Assembly (NCBI GenBank): GCA_023512135.1
Contig: JAIMAG010000023.1
Location: forward strand, 1 to 33,016
Reading direction: 5' to 3'
Length of the DNA: 33,016 nt
Origin: Terriglobia bacterium
GTDB taxonomy: Bacteria > Acidobacteriota > Terriglobia > Acidiferrales > UBA7541
Within the stretch, counting starts at the first letter, position 1. Each line of letters opens with the position of its first letter. The notes under the pieces are model-generated. The model did no database searches, had not been told where the DNA came from, and was given only the letters and a program-made list of their open reading frames with translations. Below, piece by piece: positions 16,367-24,124 of the stretch. A program made the translations under genes and the position numbers.

Positions 16367-17653
16367 GTGGCCAGACGAATTCTCTATCCGGCGCGGACAA
16401 TTTCGGGAGCAGCATCGGTTCCCGGGGATAAATCCATCTCCCATCGCTATGCTTTGCTGGCCGCGTTGGCCGAAGGCACCAGCCAGATTCGCAATTTTTC
16501 TCCTGCCGAAGATTGCCGGCGCACGCTGGCTTGTTTGCAGCGGCTTGGTGTGCGCATCGTCCAGCAGGACGCCACCGTGAACATAGTCGGTGCCGGTCCA
16601 GCCGGTTTGCGTCCTTCCTGGCGTCGGCTGGATGCCGGCAACTCGGGCACGACAGCACGGCTGCTGGCCGGCGTGCTGGCCGCCCACTCGTTCGTCTCCG
16701 TCGTGGATGGGGACCGCTCGCTTCGCCGCCGGCCGATGCGCCGGGTGATCGAACCACTGGAACGGATGGGCGCGCGGATAACGGCGCGGGAGGGCGATTT
16801 TTTGCCCATGGAGATCGCCGGTGCGCCGCTGCGCGGCATTGACTACGAGCTGCCGGTGCCCAGCGCGCAGGTCAAATCGGCCGTGCTGCTGGCCGGACTG
16901 CTGGCCGACGGTATCACGACCGTCACCGAAACCGTTCGCACCCGCGATCACACCGAATTGGCGCTGGCGGAGTTTGGTGCCGAGCTGGAGCGCGGGGAGC
17001 GCACGATTCGCCTGCTGGGCCGGCAGCGTTTGCAGGCTCGGCAGCTCAGCGTGCCCGGGGACCTTTCCTCGGCCGTTTTCCTCCTGGCGGCCGCGCTCGT
17101 GCTCCCCGGCTCTTCTCTCACCCTGCACGGCGTGGGCTTGAATCCCACGCGCACCGCCGTGCTGGATGTTCTGGCGGGCATGGGCGCGCCGATGCGCATC
17201 TCCGGCCTGACCGTCCAGCACGGTGAACTGGCCGGAGATATCTCCATCGAATCGGCCGGCCTCTCCGGAGGGAAAATCGCCGGGCCGCACGTGGCCCAGA
17301 TGATTGACGAATTGCCTGTGCTCGCCGCCCTGGGACCCTACACGGAACAGGGCATCGAGATTCGCGACGCGCGCGAGCTGCGAGTCAAGGAAAGCGACCG
17401 CATCGCCGTGCTGGCAGAAAATTTGCGCCGCATGGGCGCTCGTGTGGAGGAATTCCCGGACGGGTTGCGGGTGGACGGCCGCACCCGGTTGCACGGTGCT
17501 GAACTCGACCCGGCCGGCGACCACCGTATGGCCATGGCCTGCGCCGTGGCCGCCCTCGGTGCCGAGGGTGAATCGCGCCTGCGTGACCCCGGTTGCGTGG
17601 CCGTCTCCTTCCCGAATTTCTTCGAGCTGCTCGACCAGCTCACCACCCGCTGA
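16367..17653 (+). CDS. aroA: 3-phosphoshikimate 1-carboxyvinyltransferase (EPSP synthase)
   Basis: The 428-residue length and motifs are those of EPSP synthase, which joins shikimate 3-phosphate and phosphoenolpyruvate in the sixth step of the shikimate pathway in the cytoplasm. Visible are GDKSISHR (Lys22, Ser23, Arg27, the same positions as in E. coli), the signature GNSGTTARLLAG, PVPSAQVKSAVLLAGL, the catalytic region QMIDELPVLA, and VKESDRI near the C-terminus. The start is GTG at 16367. There is no Shine-Dalgarno, but TAGAAT lies 6 nt upstream. It is divergent from the S55 operon with 116 nt between the start codons, and no other aro gene is nearby. The sequence is complete with no missing key residue. 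Confidence 0.97.
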   Translation: MARRILYPARTISGAASVPGDKSISHRYALLAALAEGTSQIRNFSPAEDCRRTLACLQRLGVRIVQQDATVNIVGAGPAGLRPSWRRLDAGNSGTTARLLAGVLAAHSFVSVVDGDRSLRRRPMRRVIEPLERMGARITAREGDFLPMEIAGAPLRGIDYELPVPSAQVKSAVLLAGLLADGITTVTETVRTRDHTELALAEFGAELERGERTIRLLGRQRLQARQLSVPGDLSSAVFLLAAALVLPGSSLTLHGVGLNPTRTAVLDVLAGMGAPMRISGLTVQHGELAGDISIESAGLSGGKIAGPHVAQMIDELPVLAALGPYTEQGIEIRDARELRVKESDRIAVLAENLRRMGARVEEFPDGLRVDGRTRLHGAELDPAGDHRMAMACAVAALGAEGESRLRDPGCVAVSFPNFFELLDQLTTR

Positions 17654-17695
17654 TTCCTCGGTTTGGCACAAGCAGGTGGCCAGTCCCACAGTCTG

Positions 17696-18613
17696 TCAGC
17701 CGAACACGGGTGCCGGTGGCCGAATCTCGAAGTGGATGTGATCGTCGTGGCCCGGAGCGGCCTGGCAAAGGCCCTCGGCGATCAACACGGGATCATTGAA
17801 CAATGTGCGGCGCCACAGAGGTTGGCGCCGAAGAGCGAGCAACATGGCCCGCGCGGCTTCGCGGTCATAGAGCGGGTGCTTCTGGTGGGTACCCGGCCGA
17901 TTCCAGGTGATGCCCCCGCTGGTGCCGTCGGTGCGCGGCAGCCGGCAGTCGCAGTCCAGGCCTGTTTCATGCGTGGTGTGATCGGGCGTGTTTCCTCCGC
18001 GAGGCAGACTGACGTCGTTGGTGGCGAGCAGGGCTGCTCGGGGATGTGTGGCGAGATAGGCGTCGCGGTAGGAGGCGCCGGCGGCGATGATGGTCTCCGC
18101 CATCCAACTGGTGCCGTAGTCGTGCTGGTCCGCCTCGTCGAGCAGCTCGAAGTTCAGAAAACCGGCCTCGCGTCCCCCGCGTGGCATCACCTGCCAGCGC
18201 GGCGCGTTCCAGGCCTGCAGCCAGCGATGCGTGCGGCCGTCCGGGTCAATGCGACCGTTGTTGCGCGGATGGTCCACACGGTGCAGGCCGTTTTGGATGG
18301 CCTGGAACAGGCGAATGGTGGCCATGGTGGATTCATCCATGGTGGTTGTGTCGTCCAGCCAGGCAAAACCCAGCTCCCGCAGCCTCTGTTTGACGGCGCG
18401 AACATCCGCTGGCCGGTTGGCTCCTCCGCGCCCGACCGAGGCTTCCAGCACCAGCGAACGTGCTGCGGCTGCAGCCCGGAGTTCGATCATCTCCGTGGCG
18501 CGGTTTGCCCGCCGCAGTTGCGGTAGCCCGCCGGCGCGGTGGCGCTGGCGGGTGCGAACGCGGCGACGCATACGTCGGCGGCGAGTCCAATTCGCAGTTT
18601 TTGGCCTGTTCAC
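17696..18613 (-). CDS. MepA-like murein endopeptidase (M74-type) with peptidoglycan-binding domain
   Basis: The 305-residue frame holds a PG_binding_1-like domain (about 65-110; ADVRAVKQRLRELGF, MDESTMATIRLFQ) and a C-terminal LAS-type zinc peptidase. Ligand motifs match MepA: HETGLDCD (His215, Asp222) and HDDHIHFEIRP (His289, His292, His294). MepA-type enzymes cleave D-Ala-meso-DAP cross-links in peptidoglycan. The N-terminus is unusual: the first 40 residues are very arginine-rich (TRRRRMRRRVRTRQRHR) with no hydrophobic signal core. The start is therefore uncertain. GTG 18613 is the longest; ATG 18571 and ATG 18487 are alternatives. The gene lies 82 nt downstream of the DUF4097 gene on the same strand, so it may belong to the sigma-factor locus or use its own promoter at 18647-18675. 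Confidence 0.82.
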   Translation of the reverse strand: MNRPKTANWTRRRRMRRRVRTRQRHRAGGLPQLRRANRATEMIELRAAAAARSLVLEASVGRGGANRPADVRAVKQRLRELGFAWLDDTTTMDESTMATIRLFQAIQNGLHRVDHPRNNGRIDPDGRTHRWLQAWNAPRWQVMPRGGREAGFLNFELLDEADQHDYGTSWMAETIIAAGASYRDAYLATHPRAALLATNDVSLPRGGNTPDHTTHETGLDCDCRLPRTDGTSGGITWNRPGTHQKHPLYDREAARAMLLALRRQPLWRRTLFNDPVLIAEGLCQAAPGHDDHIHFEIRPPAPVFG

Positions 18614-18646
18614 CGGTTTTGCTGGAACGGCAGTTGCCGCGCAGGA

Positions 18647-18675
18647 AAGTTACCAGTTCAGTTACTAAAAAGCAA
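18647..18675 (-). promoter_or_regulatory. Candidate promoter of the murein endopeptidase gene
   Basis: On the minus strand TTGCTT (18675-18670) is followed after 17 nt by TAACTT (18652-18647), with TGG just before the hexamer giving an extended -10. It sits in an AT-rich patch that also has the 10-bp palindrome TTTCCGGAAA (18682-18691) directly after the DUF4097 stop. Confidence 0.35.
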
Positions 18676-18695
18676 TTATTTTTTCCGGAAAGATT

Positions 18696-20060
18696 TCAAG
18701 GGCCTCGGCGCAGGCGGATGGTCCCGTAGGTGGTCTCCAGTCGAATATTCGGTCCGCGAGCCCCCACGCGGCCGCGCAGCTCGACTGCTTCCTCGCGGTC
18801 GGTCTTTTCCAGTCCCGCTCCGGTGAAATCCGATTCGATCTCCCCGCGCTGGGCGATCGCCTGCAGCGCAAACGTTGCTTCGGCCGGCAGCGTGAGTTCG
18901 ATATCGCCTTTTTCGTTGCGCACCTGTACGGGCTGCTGCGGCGGCCGCCGGAACTGGAGCCGGATATCGCCCGAAGAGCGGTTTTCGATTCGGAGTTCCC
19001 CCTCGATGTTTTCCATGGTGATGTCGTAGCTGCGCGTGATCAGGCTGACGGGGCCGGAAGAATCCGTCAGGGTGAGCTGGCCTCCGCTGAGTTCCAGCTG
19101 GCCGGCAATCCGGCCCACACTCAGATTCGTGCGCGAGGAGCGAAACGTGGTCTCGCCCTGCACCCGGCTGATCTGGATGGGACCGCTGAAGTTGCCCTGG
19201 ATGGTCAGCGCGCCGGCCACCTCGCTGACTTCGACCAGGTCGCCGGGGCCTTCGACGATCACATCGCCCCGCACCGCGTGGATGCGAACGTCGCCCTGAC
19301 GCAGCTTGACCCGCACGGCGCTGCCTGCGTTGCGGATTTCCACGTCACCGCGGCGCAGTTCCACATCCAGCCGGCCGGTCAGTCCCGCAGCGCGCAAATT
19401 GCCGCGCACCGATTGAATGCGCAGGGGCATCGAACGCGGGACATGCACGGTGAGGTCGAAATAGATGTTGCCGAGCCGGCGGCCTTCGCGCCATTCCGGC
19501 TGCAATGCGTAGCCCGAGTCGGTCTTCACGATGCGCAGGCTGGCCTGGTCGGCGGCGCGACGGGCATCGCGTTCGCTGAAGGCATACGCACGCTTGGAGA
19601 CGACGGCGCGGATCTGGCTGGCCTCTTCGGCCACGATTTCGATATTCCCGCGCGGGATCAAGATGTCGAGCGCGGCGTCGGTCGCCACCACTTCGGAGGT
19701 CACTTCTTCGGGAAAGGAAAAGGCCCGATCCCAGGGAAGCACCAGGTCGATCTGCCGATCCGGATCGGTGCGGATCTGCCGCACCAGACTGATCACACCG
19801 ACCACACCGATCAGCAGCAGCACCAGAACGAATTCGCCGGCGGTCAAGGTGCGTGGCGGTGCCTGACCCGCGCGGCGCGCGCTGCGGTAATCCACCAGCC
19901 GGGCCACGCCCCACAGAATCAGCAGCGCTGGCCAGTAGCGCCAGAACGCACTCCAGAGATTCAGCTCCGGCAGCAAGTTGGCCAACAGAAAGTAGGTGCC
20001 CAGCAGCGTCAGCAGCAGGCCGCCGAAGATCGAACGTCGTCTTGCCGGTGCAGGCTGCAT
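18696..20060 (-). CDS. DUF4097-type beta-helix-like protein with LiaI/LiaF-like membrane unit
   Basis: The 454-residue protein has an N-terminal two-helix membrane unit (about 10-55; GGLLLTLLGTYFLLANLL, WPALLILWGVARLV) like LiaI/LiaF (DUF5668). A third membrane segment follows at about 75-92 (FVLVLLLIGVVGVISLV). The long C-terminal part is made of short repeated beta-strands (VRGNLRAAGLTGRLDVEL, RRGDVEIRNAGSAVRVKL, RQGDVRIHAVRGDVIVEG), the pattern of DUF4097 putative-adhesin domains, and should lie outside the cytoplasm. Such proteins often accompany envelope-stress regulators, but their molecular role is not settled. The gene starts 7 nt after the small membrane gene upstream and is the last of the tightly packed sigma-factor operon. 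No strong ribosome site is seen; coupling to the upstream gene is likely. Confidence 0.82.
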   Translation of the reverse strand: MQPAPARRRSIFGGLLLTLLGTYFLLANLLPELNLWSAFWRYWPALLILWGVARLVDYRSARRAGQAPPRTLTAGEFVLVLLLIGVVGVISLVRQIRTDPDRQIDLVLPWDRAFSFPEEVTSEVVATDAALDILIPRGNIEIVAEEASQIRAVVSKRAYAFSERDARRAADQASLRIVKTDSGYALQPEWREGRRLGNIYFDLTVHVPRSMPLRIQSVRGNLRAAGLTGRLDVELRRGDVEIRNAGSAVRVKLRQGDVRIHAVRGDVIVEGPGDLVEVSEVAGALTIQGNFSGPIQISRVQGETTFRSSRTNLSVGRIAGQLELSGGQLTLTDSSGPVSLITRSYDITMENIEGELRIENRSSGDIRLQFRRPPQQPVQVRNEKGDIELTLPAEATFALQAIAQRGEIESDFTGAGLEKTDREEAVELRGRVGARGPNIRLETTYGTIRLRRGP

Positions 20061-20067
20061 GTCCGTT

Positions 20068-20295
20068 TCACCCGCCGAGGTTCCGGTTCCAGCGAATGGC
20101 GCTGATCACCTTGCCGATGCCCATCACGATCAGCAGCACCGGCCACAGATCCCAGAACGAGTAGGCCCAGCCGAGCTGCGTACCCAGGAGCAGGACGCCC
20201 AGCGCGATGAGCACCAGCGGGCCGGTGATTCCATCTTCGCGGGGTGCCGTCGGCGGAGCCGTTTGCGCAGGTCGTGGATGCACAGGAGCGCTCAT
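20068..20295 (-). CDS. Small LiaI/LiaF-like (DUF5668-type) membrane protein
   Basis: This 75-residue protein has a polar, proline-rich N-terminus (1-22) and two membrane helices (about 26-42, GPLVLIALGVLLLG; and 48-65, LWPVLLIVMGIGKVI). That is the same unit found at the start of the DUF4097 gene downstream and at the C-terminus of the zinc-finger gene upstream. The ATG at 20295 overlaps the upstream TGA by 4 nt (ATGA), a typical sign of translational coupling, and this decides the start within a longer open frame that continues upstream out of phase with the neighbouring gene. In Firmicutes LiaF-type units help sense cell-envelope stress; a similar role here is inferred from the operon only. 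Confidence 0.78.
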   Translation of the reverse strand: MSAPVHPRPAQTAPPTAPREDGITGPLVLIALGVLLLGTQLGWAYSFWDLWPVLLIVMGIGKVISAIRWNRNLGG

Positions 20296-20882
20296 GGTTG
20301 CGGCTGGCCTCCCGAAGTCGGTTGTGTGCGCTTGCGCAGCAGCCAGACCCCGATCAGGATCAGCACAATCGGCCAGAAATTCTCCACCCAGCGCCAGATT
20401 CGCAGGCCGGCCAGATTCTCGAGCAGCAGCAGAACGCCGAGCGCAATCAGCAGGAATGCGCCGATGGGCTGATTGCCGCCCAGTTCCGCAAAGGGGTCTT
20501 TCACCGGCTCGCCGAGCAATCGGGCCCGCGCCGTCTGGTAGGCTTCGATGGGCATGTAGACGTAGAAGGCGACGACGAACAGGCTGAACACGTTCACATG
20601 GCCGGCCAGGGTGATCAATCCGGCAAAAATGATCAGGTGAATCAGGGCCTTCATGTACTGGCCGTTGTAGACCGCGCCCAGGCCCGGAATCAACCCGAGC
20701 AGCGCAGCCAGCGAGGGATTGGGCGCGCCGGCCACCGGCTGCGGCTGCGCGAGCTGCGCGGCCAGGCAATCTTCGCAATAGAGGATGCCGCGGACATCCC
20801 GCGTGCAGGCAGCGCACAGCGCCTTGCCGCAATTCCGGCAAAAGCCGGTGGCATCCACTTCGGTGTGCACGGCGCACTTCAT
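20292..20882 (-). CDS. Membrane protein with N-terminal B-box-like zinc finger and LiaI/LiaF-like helices
   Basis: The 196-residue protein starts with a B-box-like double zinc site whose eight ligands are visible: Cys3, His6, Cys15, Cys18, Cys23, Cys26, Cys36 and Cys39. The middle part has a TM2-like hydrophobic region (about 55-115; LIPGLGAVYNGQYMKALIHL). The C-terminus has the two-helix LiaI/LiaF-type unit (about 140-180; GAFLLIALGVLLLLENLAGL, WPIVLILIGVWLL). The zinc finger should face the cytoplasm and bind protein, for example the sigma or anti-sigma factor; that is inference. The start overlaps the anti-sigma stop by 4 nt (ATGA), and its stop overlaps the next start in the same way, so the three genes should be made in fixed ratio. 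Confidence 0.8.
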   Translation of the reverse strand: MKCAVHTEVDATGFCRNCGKALCAACTRDVRGILYCEDCLAAQLAQPQPVAGAPNPSLAALLGLIPGLGAVYNGQYMKALIHLIIFAGLITLAGHVNVFSLFVVAFYVYMPIEAYQTARARLLGEPVKDPFAELGGNQPIGAFLLIALGVLLLLENLAGLRIWRWVENFWPIVLILIGVWLLRKRTQPTSGGQPQP

Positions 20883-21559
20883 GGTCGGATCCTCCCCGGC
20901 GGCAGTCCGGTTCCGTTCTGCAGGGTGAGCCCGAAATAGGCCAACAGCATTCGATGGTGCAGAATTTCATCCGCGTGGTTTTGCCGTCGTTGTTCCGGCT
21001 GTTCCGATTGCTTATTCGCTGGCGGCAGCTCCTGCGGCTCGCTGCCCTCGGGCGGGGTGGCTGGCTGCAGGCGCGATTGCAGCTCCTGAATCACGCGCAA
21101 ATCGTTCACGAATTTCACACCGCGCGCGTAGAGCAGATTCAAGCGGCGGTCGGCGGCGCGGTAGAGATGGCTGGGATGCAGGTCGGCCAGACTCACCTGG
21201 GACCAGGAAATGCCCAGCGCCTGGGAGAGAACCAGAAACGCGATCATCACGGTCACCGCTCCCATGGCAAATCGGGGCGTGAAGACCGGCAGCAGCCAGC
21301 CGGGCAGACGGCGGCGCCAGCCGCGGGCTGCTTCGGCGCCGCTGGTTTGTTCCAGAATGCGCTGCACCAGCCGGGGCGGAGGCTCGAGCGGCGCCAGCCG
21401 ATGCAATGCGCTCACGACACCGCCCAGATGTTCGACCCGGGGCCGGCAGCGCGGACACGCCTGCACATGCGCAGCAAATTCCGCGCGCTCAGCCGGGGTC
21501 AGCAATCGGTCGAGATACTCGCTGAGCCGCTGTTCGACGTGTTCGCAGGTCCACGACAT
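20879..21559 (-). CDS. Anti-sigma factor with zf-HC2 (ZAS-type) domain
   Basis: The 226-residue protein begins with a zinc anti-sigma (ZAS/zf-HC2) domain: Cys5, then HVQACPRC giving His31, Cys35 and Cys38. One transmembrane helix follows (about 96-116; AMGAVTVMIAFLVLSQ). The C-terminal part, presumably periplasmic, is polar and ends in a Gln/Glu/Pro-rich tail. The family binds its partner ECF sigma factor at the inner membrane and lets it go on a signal. It starts 14 nt after the sigma gene and overlaps the next gene by 4 nt. Zinc-type anti-sigma factors may respond to thiol stress or to proteolysis; the sequence does not tell which. Confidence 0.9.
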   Translation of the reverse strand: MSWTCEHVEQRLSEYLDRLLTPAERAEFAAHVQACPRCRPRVEHLGGVVSALHRLAPLEPPPRLVQRILEQTSGAEAARGWRRRLPGWLLPVFTPRFAMGAVTVMIAFLVLSQALGISWSQVSLADLHPSHLYRAADRRLNLLYARGVKFVNDLRVIQELQSRLQPATPPEGSEPQELPPANKQSEQPEQRRQNHADEILHHRMLLAYFGLTLQNGTGLPPGRIRP

Positions 21560-21573
21560 AACCCGAACTCCAC

Positions 21574-22149
21574 TCAGGCCGGCGACGGCCGCACGCCCAT
21601 CTGTTCCAGCAGCCGGGCCAGTTCGATCCGGCCACGATTGATGCGCGACTTCACCGTGCCCTCGGGCACTTGCAGCACCTCTTGGATCTCTTTGTAATCC
21701 AGCCCCTGCAGGTCGCGCAGTACGACAGCTTCGCGCAGCTCGGGCGAAAGCTGCAGCAGAGCGCGCTGCACCTGCTGGCTGAGTTCGCCCCGCGCGGCAG
21801 ATTGGTCGGGACGCGGCGCTGACGATTCCTTCTGCTCGATCACGGGCAAAACCTCTTCCAGCGAATCGGTCAGCCGGTCCCGACGGCTGCGGCGGTAGTG
21901 GTCGATCAGCAGATTGCGGGTCACGCTGGCGATCCAGGTGGTGAAACCGCCATGCACGGCGCGGTAACTGCCCAGCGTGCGATAGACGCGAAGAAAAACT
22001 TCCTGCGTCAAATCCTCAGCCTCGTGGGCATTGCCGGTGAACCGATAGCAGAGGTTGTAGATGCGCCGTGTGTGGCGTCGCACCAGCTCCTCCCAGGCCG
22101 AGCCATCGCCCCGGAGGCACCGCTGGACCAGTTGAACATCCGGTTCCAA
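21574..22149 (-). CDS. ECF RNA polymerase sigma factor (RpoE-like)
   Basis: The 191-residue protein has the two ECF regions. Sigma2 is at about 10-80 ([36 protein letters not shown]), with the -10 recognition part following in [18 protein letters not shown]. Sigma4 is at about 130-180 ([39 protein letters not shown]). The linker is longer than minimal and acidic. The start is TTG at 22149: an in-frame stop lies just upstream at 22165-22167, no ATG or GTG is available before region 2, and GAGAGG lies about 11 nt before it. The anti-sigma gene follows after 14 nt. A GGAACTT -35-like element lies about 70 nt upstream, suggesting self-activation. Confidence 0.92.
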   Translation of the reverse strand: MEPDVQLVQRCLRGDGSAWEELVRRHTRRIYNLCYRFTGNAHEAEDLTQEVFLRVYRTLGSYRAVHGGFTTWIASVTRNLLIDHYRRSRRDRLTDSLEEVLPVIEQKESSAPRPDQSAARGELSQQVQRALLQLSPELREAVVLRDLQGLDYKEIQEVLQVPEGTVKSRINRGRIELARLLEQMGVRPSPA

Positions 22150-22191
22150 CTTCGCATCTGCCTCTCAGCCTTTGGCCCTTCTGGCCTCACT

Positions 22192-22223
22192 GAAAGAAAC
22201 GATGCGGCGGGCCAAAAAGTTCC
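22192..22223 (-). promoter_or_regulatory. Candidate ECF (RpoE-type) autoregulated promoter
   Basis: On the minus strand GGAACTT (22223-22217) is identical to the E. coli sigma-E -35 consensus. TCTTTC (22197-22192) may be the -10, 19 nt on, slightly longer than ideal. It lies 43-74 nt before the sigma-factor start codon, the right place for self-activation. Confidence 0.38.
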
Positions 22224-22507
22224 TCGGGCGGCTGAGGCTTCCTCCTGTACCACACCCCGGGCCTCGTCAGGAGCACCACAACCGGCCGTCGTGCGCATCT
22301 TACTCGCCCCGCCTGACCTTGCCAAGCACGGAGAGTTTGCTCCGAGGCCTGAACGTGTTTCGAGAGCACCCTGGGATTCAGTTCAGCCGTGCCGCGCACC
22401 ACACCACGTTTCGCCCTGGCCCTGAGCAAGACAATGTCGTCGGGAGCGGCAGCTTGGCTATGCTGCGAATCGCTGCGCGGGACCGAAAAGCCCGCGGGTT
22501 ACATTTC
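22224..22507. other. Intergenic region between the sigma operon and the flippase gene
   Basis: No convincing gene is seen here. Open frames that cross it (for example a long plus-strand frame continuing to 24124) lack protein-like composition and only reflect GC-rich stop scarcity. It contains one hairpin: CGCGGG (22476-22481) and CCCGCG (22491-22496) around a 9-nt loop. Confidence 0.5.
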
Positions 22508-22536
22508 TTGACACCCCCTGAAGATGTTGTTAGCTT
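22508..22536 (+). promoter_or_regulatory. Promoter of the flippase-nrdR operon
   Basis: A perfect TTGACA (22508-22513), a 17-nt spacer and TAGCTT (22531-22536), with TGT just before the hexamer forming an extended -10. The ATG at 22545 lies 8 nt after the -10, so the transcript is probably leaderless or nearly so. Confidence 0.55.
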
Positions 22537-22544
22537 CGCGAAGC

Positions 22545-23663
22545 ATGTCTCGCGCCATCCGCTCGACGCTGCTGGTGATTCTGGCTCTTGTGGTTCTTGG
22601 AGCCTTGCTCTACCGCATGCGGGACAGCATCGGCCTGGAAGGATTCAGTTGGAGCCGGCTGAGCGATGTGCTGCGCCAGATTCGGTTCGGGCCGGTGCTG
22701 GTCGGCATCCTCGGCATCTACCTGACTTATGCGGTGCGCTCGCTGCGTTGGGCGCGGTTCTGCCGGCATCTGGGTCCCGCGCCGCTGCTGGCTGTCTACA
22801 GTGCCACGCTCGCCGGTTTCACCGCGCTGTTCCTGCTGGGCCGCGCCGGGGAACCTGTCCGACCGATTCTAATTGCAAGGAAACTGCGTCAGCCGTTCGC
22901 CAGCATGTTCGGCATCTACGTCCTCGAGCGCATCTTCGATATGGCCAGCACCGTGGTGTTGCTGGGTGTGGCCCTGCTGCTGTTTCCGCGACTGCTGCTG
23001 CCCGACGAGCCGGGCGGTGCCCTGCTGGCGGCGACGCGTTCGGTCGGCGGTTTTCTGCTGGTCACGCTGCTCGTCCTGATCGCCTTCCTGGTCTATTTTC
23101 ATCTTCATGGGGCGGAGTGGACCGGGCGCAGACTGGCCGTCTGGCAGCACGCAGGCGGGTGGCGTGCGCGGCTGGCGGATTTGCTGAGGGGCTTCGGCGA
23201 AGGTCTGAAGGCCATTCGTTCTCCATCCGACCTGCTCGCAGCGGTAGCTTACTCAGCCGTGCACTGGTTTTTCATCGTGGTGATTTACGACGTACTGGCG
23301 AGCAGCTTCGGAGGACGGCTGGCGGAACTGGGTCTGCCGGCCGCGGTGCTCGTGCTGGTCTTCAGCATGGTGGGCTCGATGGTGCAGTTGCCCGGAGTCG
23401 GCGGGGGTGCCCAGGTGGCTACCTTTATTGCCTACACCGTAGTCTTTGGAGTAGAAAAAGGGCCCGCCGCGGCAGCCGCGATTCTGATCTGGCTGGTCAC
23501 GTTTGCGGCGTGTTCGCTGGCCGGCGTTCCGTTGCTGATTCGGGAAGGCTGGTCGCTGGCGGAGTTGCGTCGGCTGGTGCGTGCCCAGGCCGCCTCCGCG
23601 GGAGATGGAGAAACCGCCCGGCGTTCGGAATCGGGCACCCGCGCGGAAAAGGCCAACCCATGA
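22545..23663 (+). CDS. Flippase-like membrane protein (lysylphosphatidylglycerol synthase TM/UPF0104 type)
   Basis: The protein has 372 residues and about eight hydrophobic helices. It resembles the membrane part of MprF-like lysyl-phosphatidylglycerol synthases and UPF0104/YbhN proteins: an arginine-bearing loop after the second helix ([16 protein letters not shown]), the conserved [15 protein letters not shown] segment, [12 protein letters not shown], and near the end [17 protein letters not shown]. The aminoacyl-transferase domain of MprF is absent, so a lipid flippase-like role in the inner membrane is the best guess; the substrate is unknown. The in-frame ATG at 22524 is an alternative, but it would lie inside the predicted promoter and has no ribosome site. 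The stop overlaps the nrdR start by 4 nt (ATGA). Confidence 0.83.
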   Translation: MSRAIRSTLLVILALVVLGALLYRMRDSIGLEGFSWSRLSDVLRQIRFGPVLVGILGIYLTYAVRSLRWARFCRHLGPAPLLAVYSATLAGFTALFLLGRAGEPVRPILIARKLRQPFASMFGIYVLERIFDMASTVVLLGVALLLFPRLLLPDEPGGALLAATRSVGGFLLVTLLVLIAFLVYFHLHGAEWTGRRLAVWQHAGGWRARLADLLRGFGEGLKAIRSPSDLLAAVAYSAVHWFFIVVIYDVLASSFGGRLAELGLPAAVLVLVFSMVGSMVQLPGVGGGAQVATFIAYTVVFGVEKGPAAAAAILIWLVTFAACSLAGVPLLIREGWSLAELRRLVRAQAASAGDGETARRSESGTRAEKANP

Positions 23664-24124
23664 AATGTCCCTATTGCCAGAAGGTCAAAGACCGGGTGAT
23701 CGATTCCCGCCAGGCGCGCAGCGGTGAGCTGATTCGACGCCGGCGCGAATGCCTGCACTGCGGCCGTCGCTTCACCACCTACGAGCGCATCGACGAAATT
23801 CCCTATATGGTCATTAAAAAGGACGGTCGCCGCGAAAAATTCGACCGTCAGAAAATTTTGCAGGGGTTGCTGAAAGCCTGCGAGAAGCGGCCCGTGCCCC
23901 CGGCGAAGCTGGAAGCGCTGGTGGAGGAAGCCGAACGCTTCGTCAGCGAAGCGCCCGACCGCGAGCGCACCACAAAAGAGGTCGGCGAACTGCTCATGAG
24001 CCGGCTGCGCAAGCTCGACAAGGTGGCCTACGTGCGTTTCGCTTCCGTCTATCTGGACTTCAAGGACGTCCGCGAATTCATGGACGAGTTGAAAGGCCTG
24101 CTGCGGGAGCGCGCGCGCCGCTAG
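23660..24124 (+). CDS. nrdR: Transcriptional repressor NrdR
   Basis: The length (154 residues) and domain order are exactly those of NrdR, the zinc- and nucleotide-binding repressor of ribonucleotide reductase genes. The zinc ribbon has Cys3, Cys6, Cys31 and Cys34 ([22 protein letters not shown]). It is followed by an ATP-cone (about 49-139; [40 protein letters not shown]) that senses ATP and dATP. The ATG at 23660 overlaps the flippase stop, which indicates translational coupling. The same frame stays open far upstream, but that part is the out-of-phase shadow of the flippase gene. No nrd structural gene or obvious pair of NrdR boxes was noticed in the window. The stop is shared, on the other strand, with the convergent acetyltransferase gene. 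Confidence 0.97.
   Translation: MKCPYCQKVKDRVIDSRQARSGELIRRRRECLHCGRRFTTYERIDEIPYMVIKKDGRREKFDRQKILQGLLKACEKRPVPPAKLEALVEEAERFVSEAPDRERTTKEVGELLMSRLRKLDKVAYVRFASVYLDFKDVREFMDELKGLLRERARR

Noticed and set aside
16088-17689. 533-codon minus-strand frame opposite aroA
   Set aside because: aroA on the plus strand has all catalytic motifs. The opposite frame has no supported domain.
22476-22496. CGCGGG/CCCGCG hairpin before the flippase promoter as a terminator
   Set aside because: No gene on the plus strand ends upstream, and no U-run follows. It is noted only as a hairpin in the intergenic description.
22172-23659. Long plus-strand open frame leading into nrdR
   Set aside because: Only the nrdR part is protein-like. 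The upstream part is out of phase with the flippase gene and is rich in Arg/Gly/Ala without structure; stop codons are rare in such GC-rich DNA.
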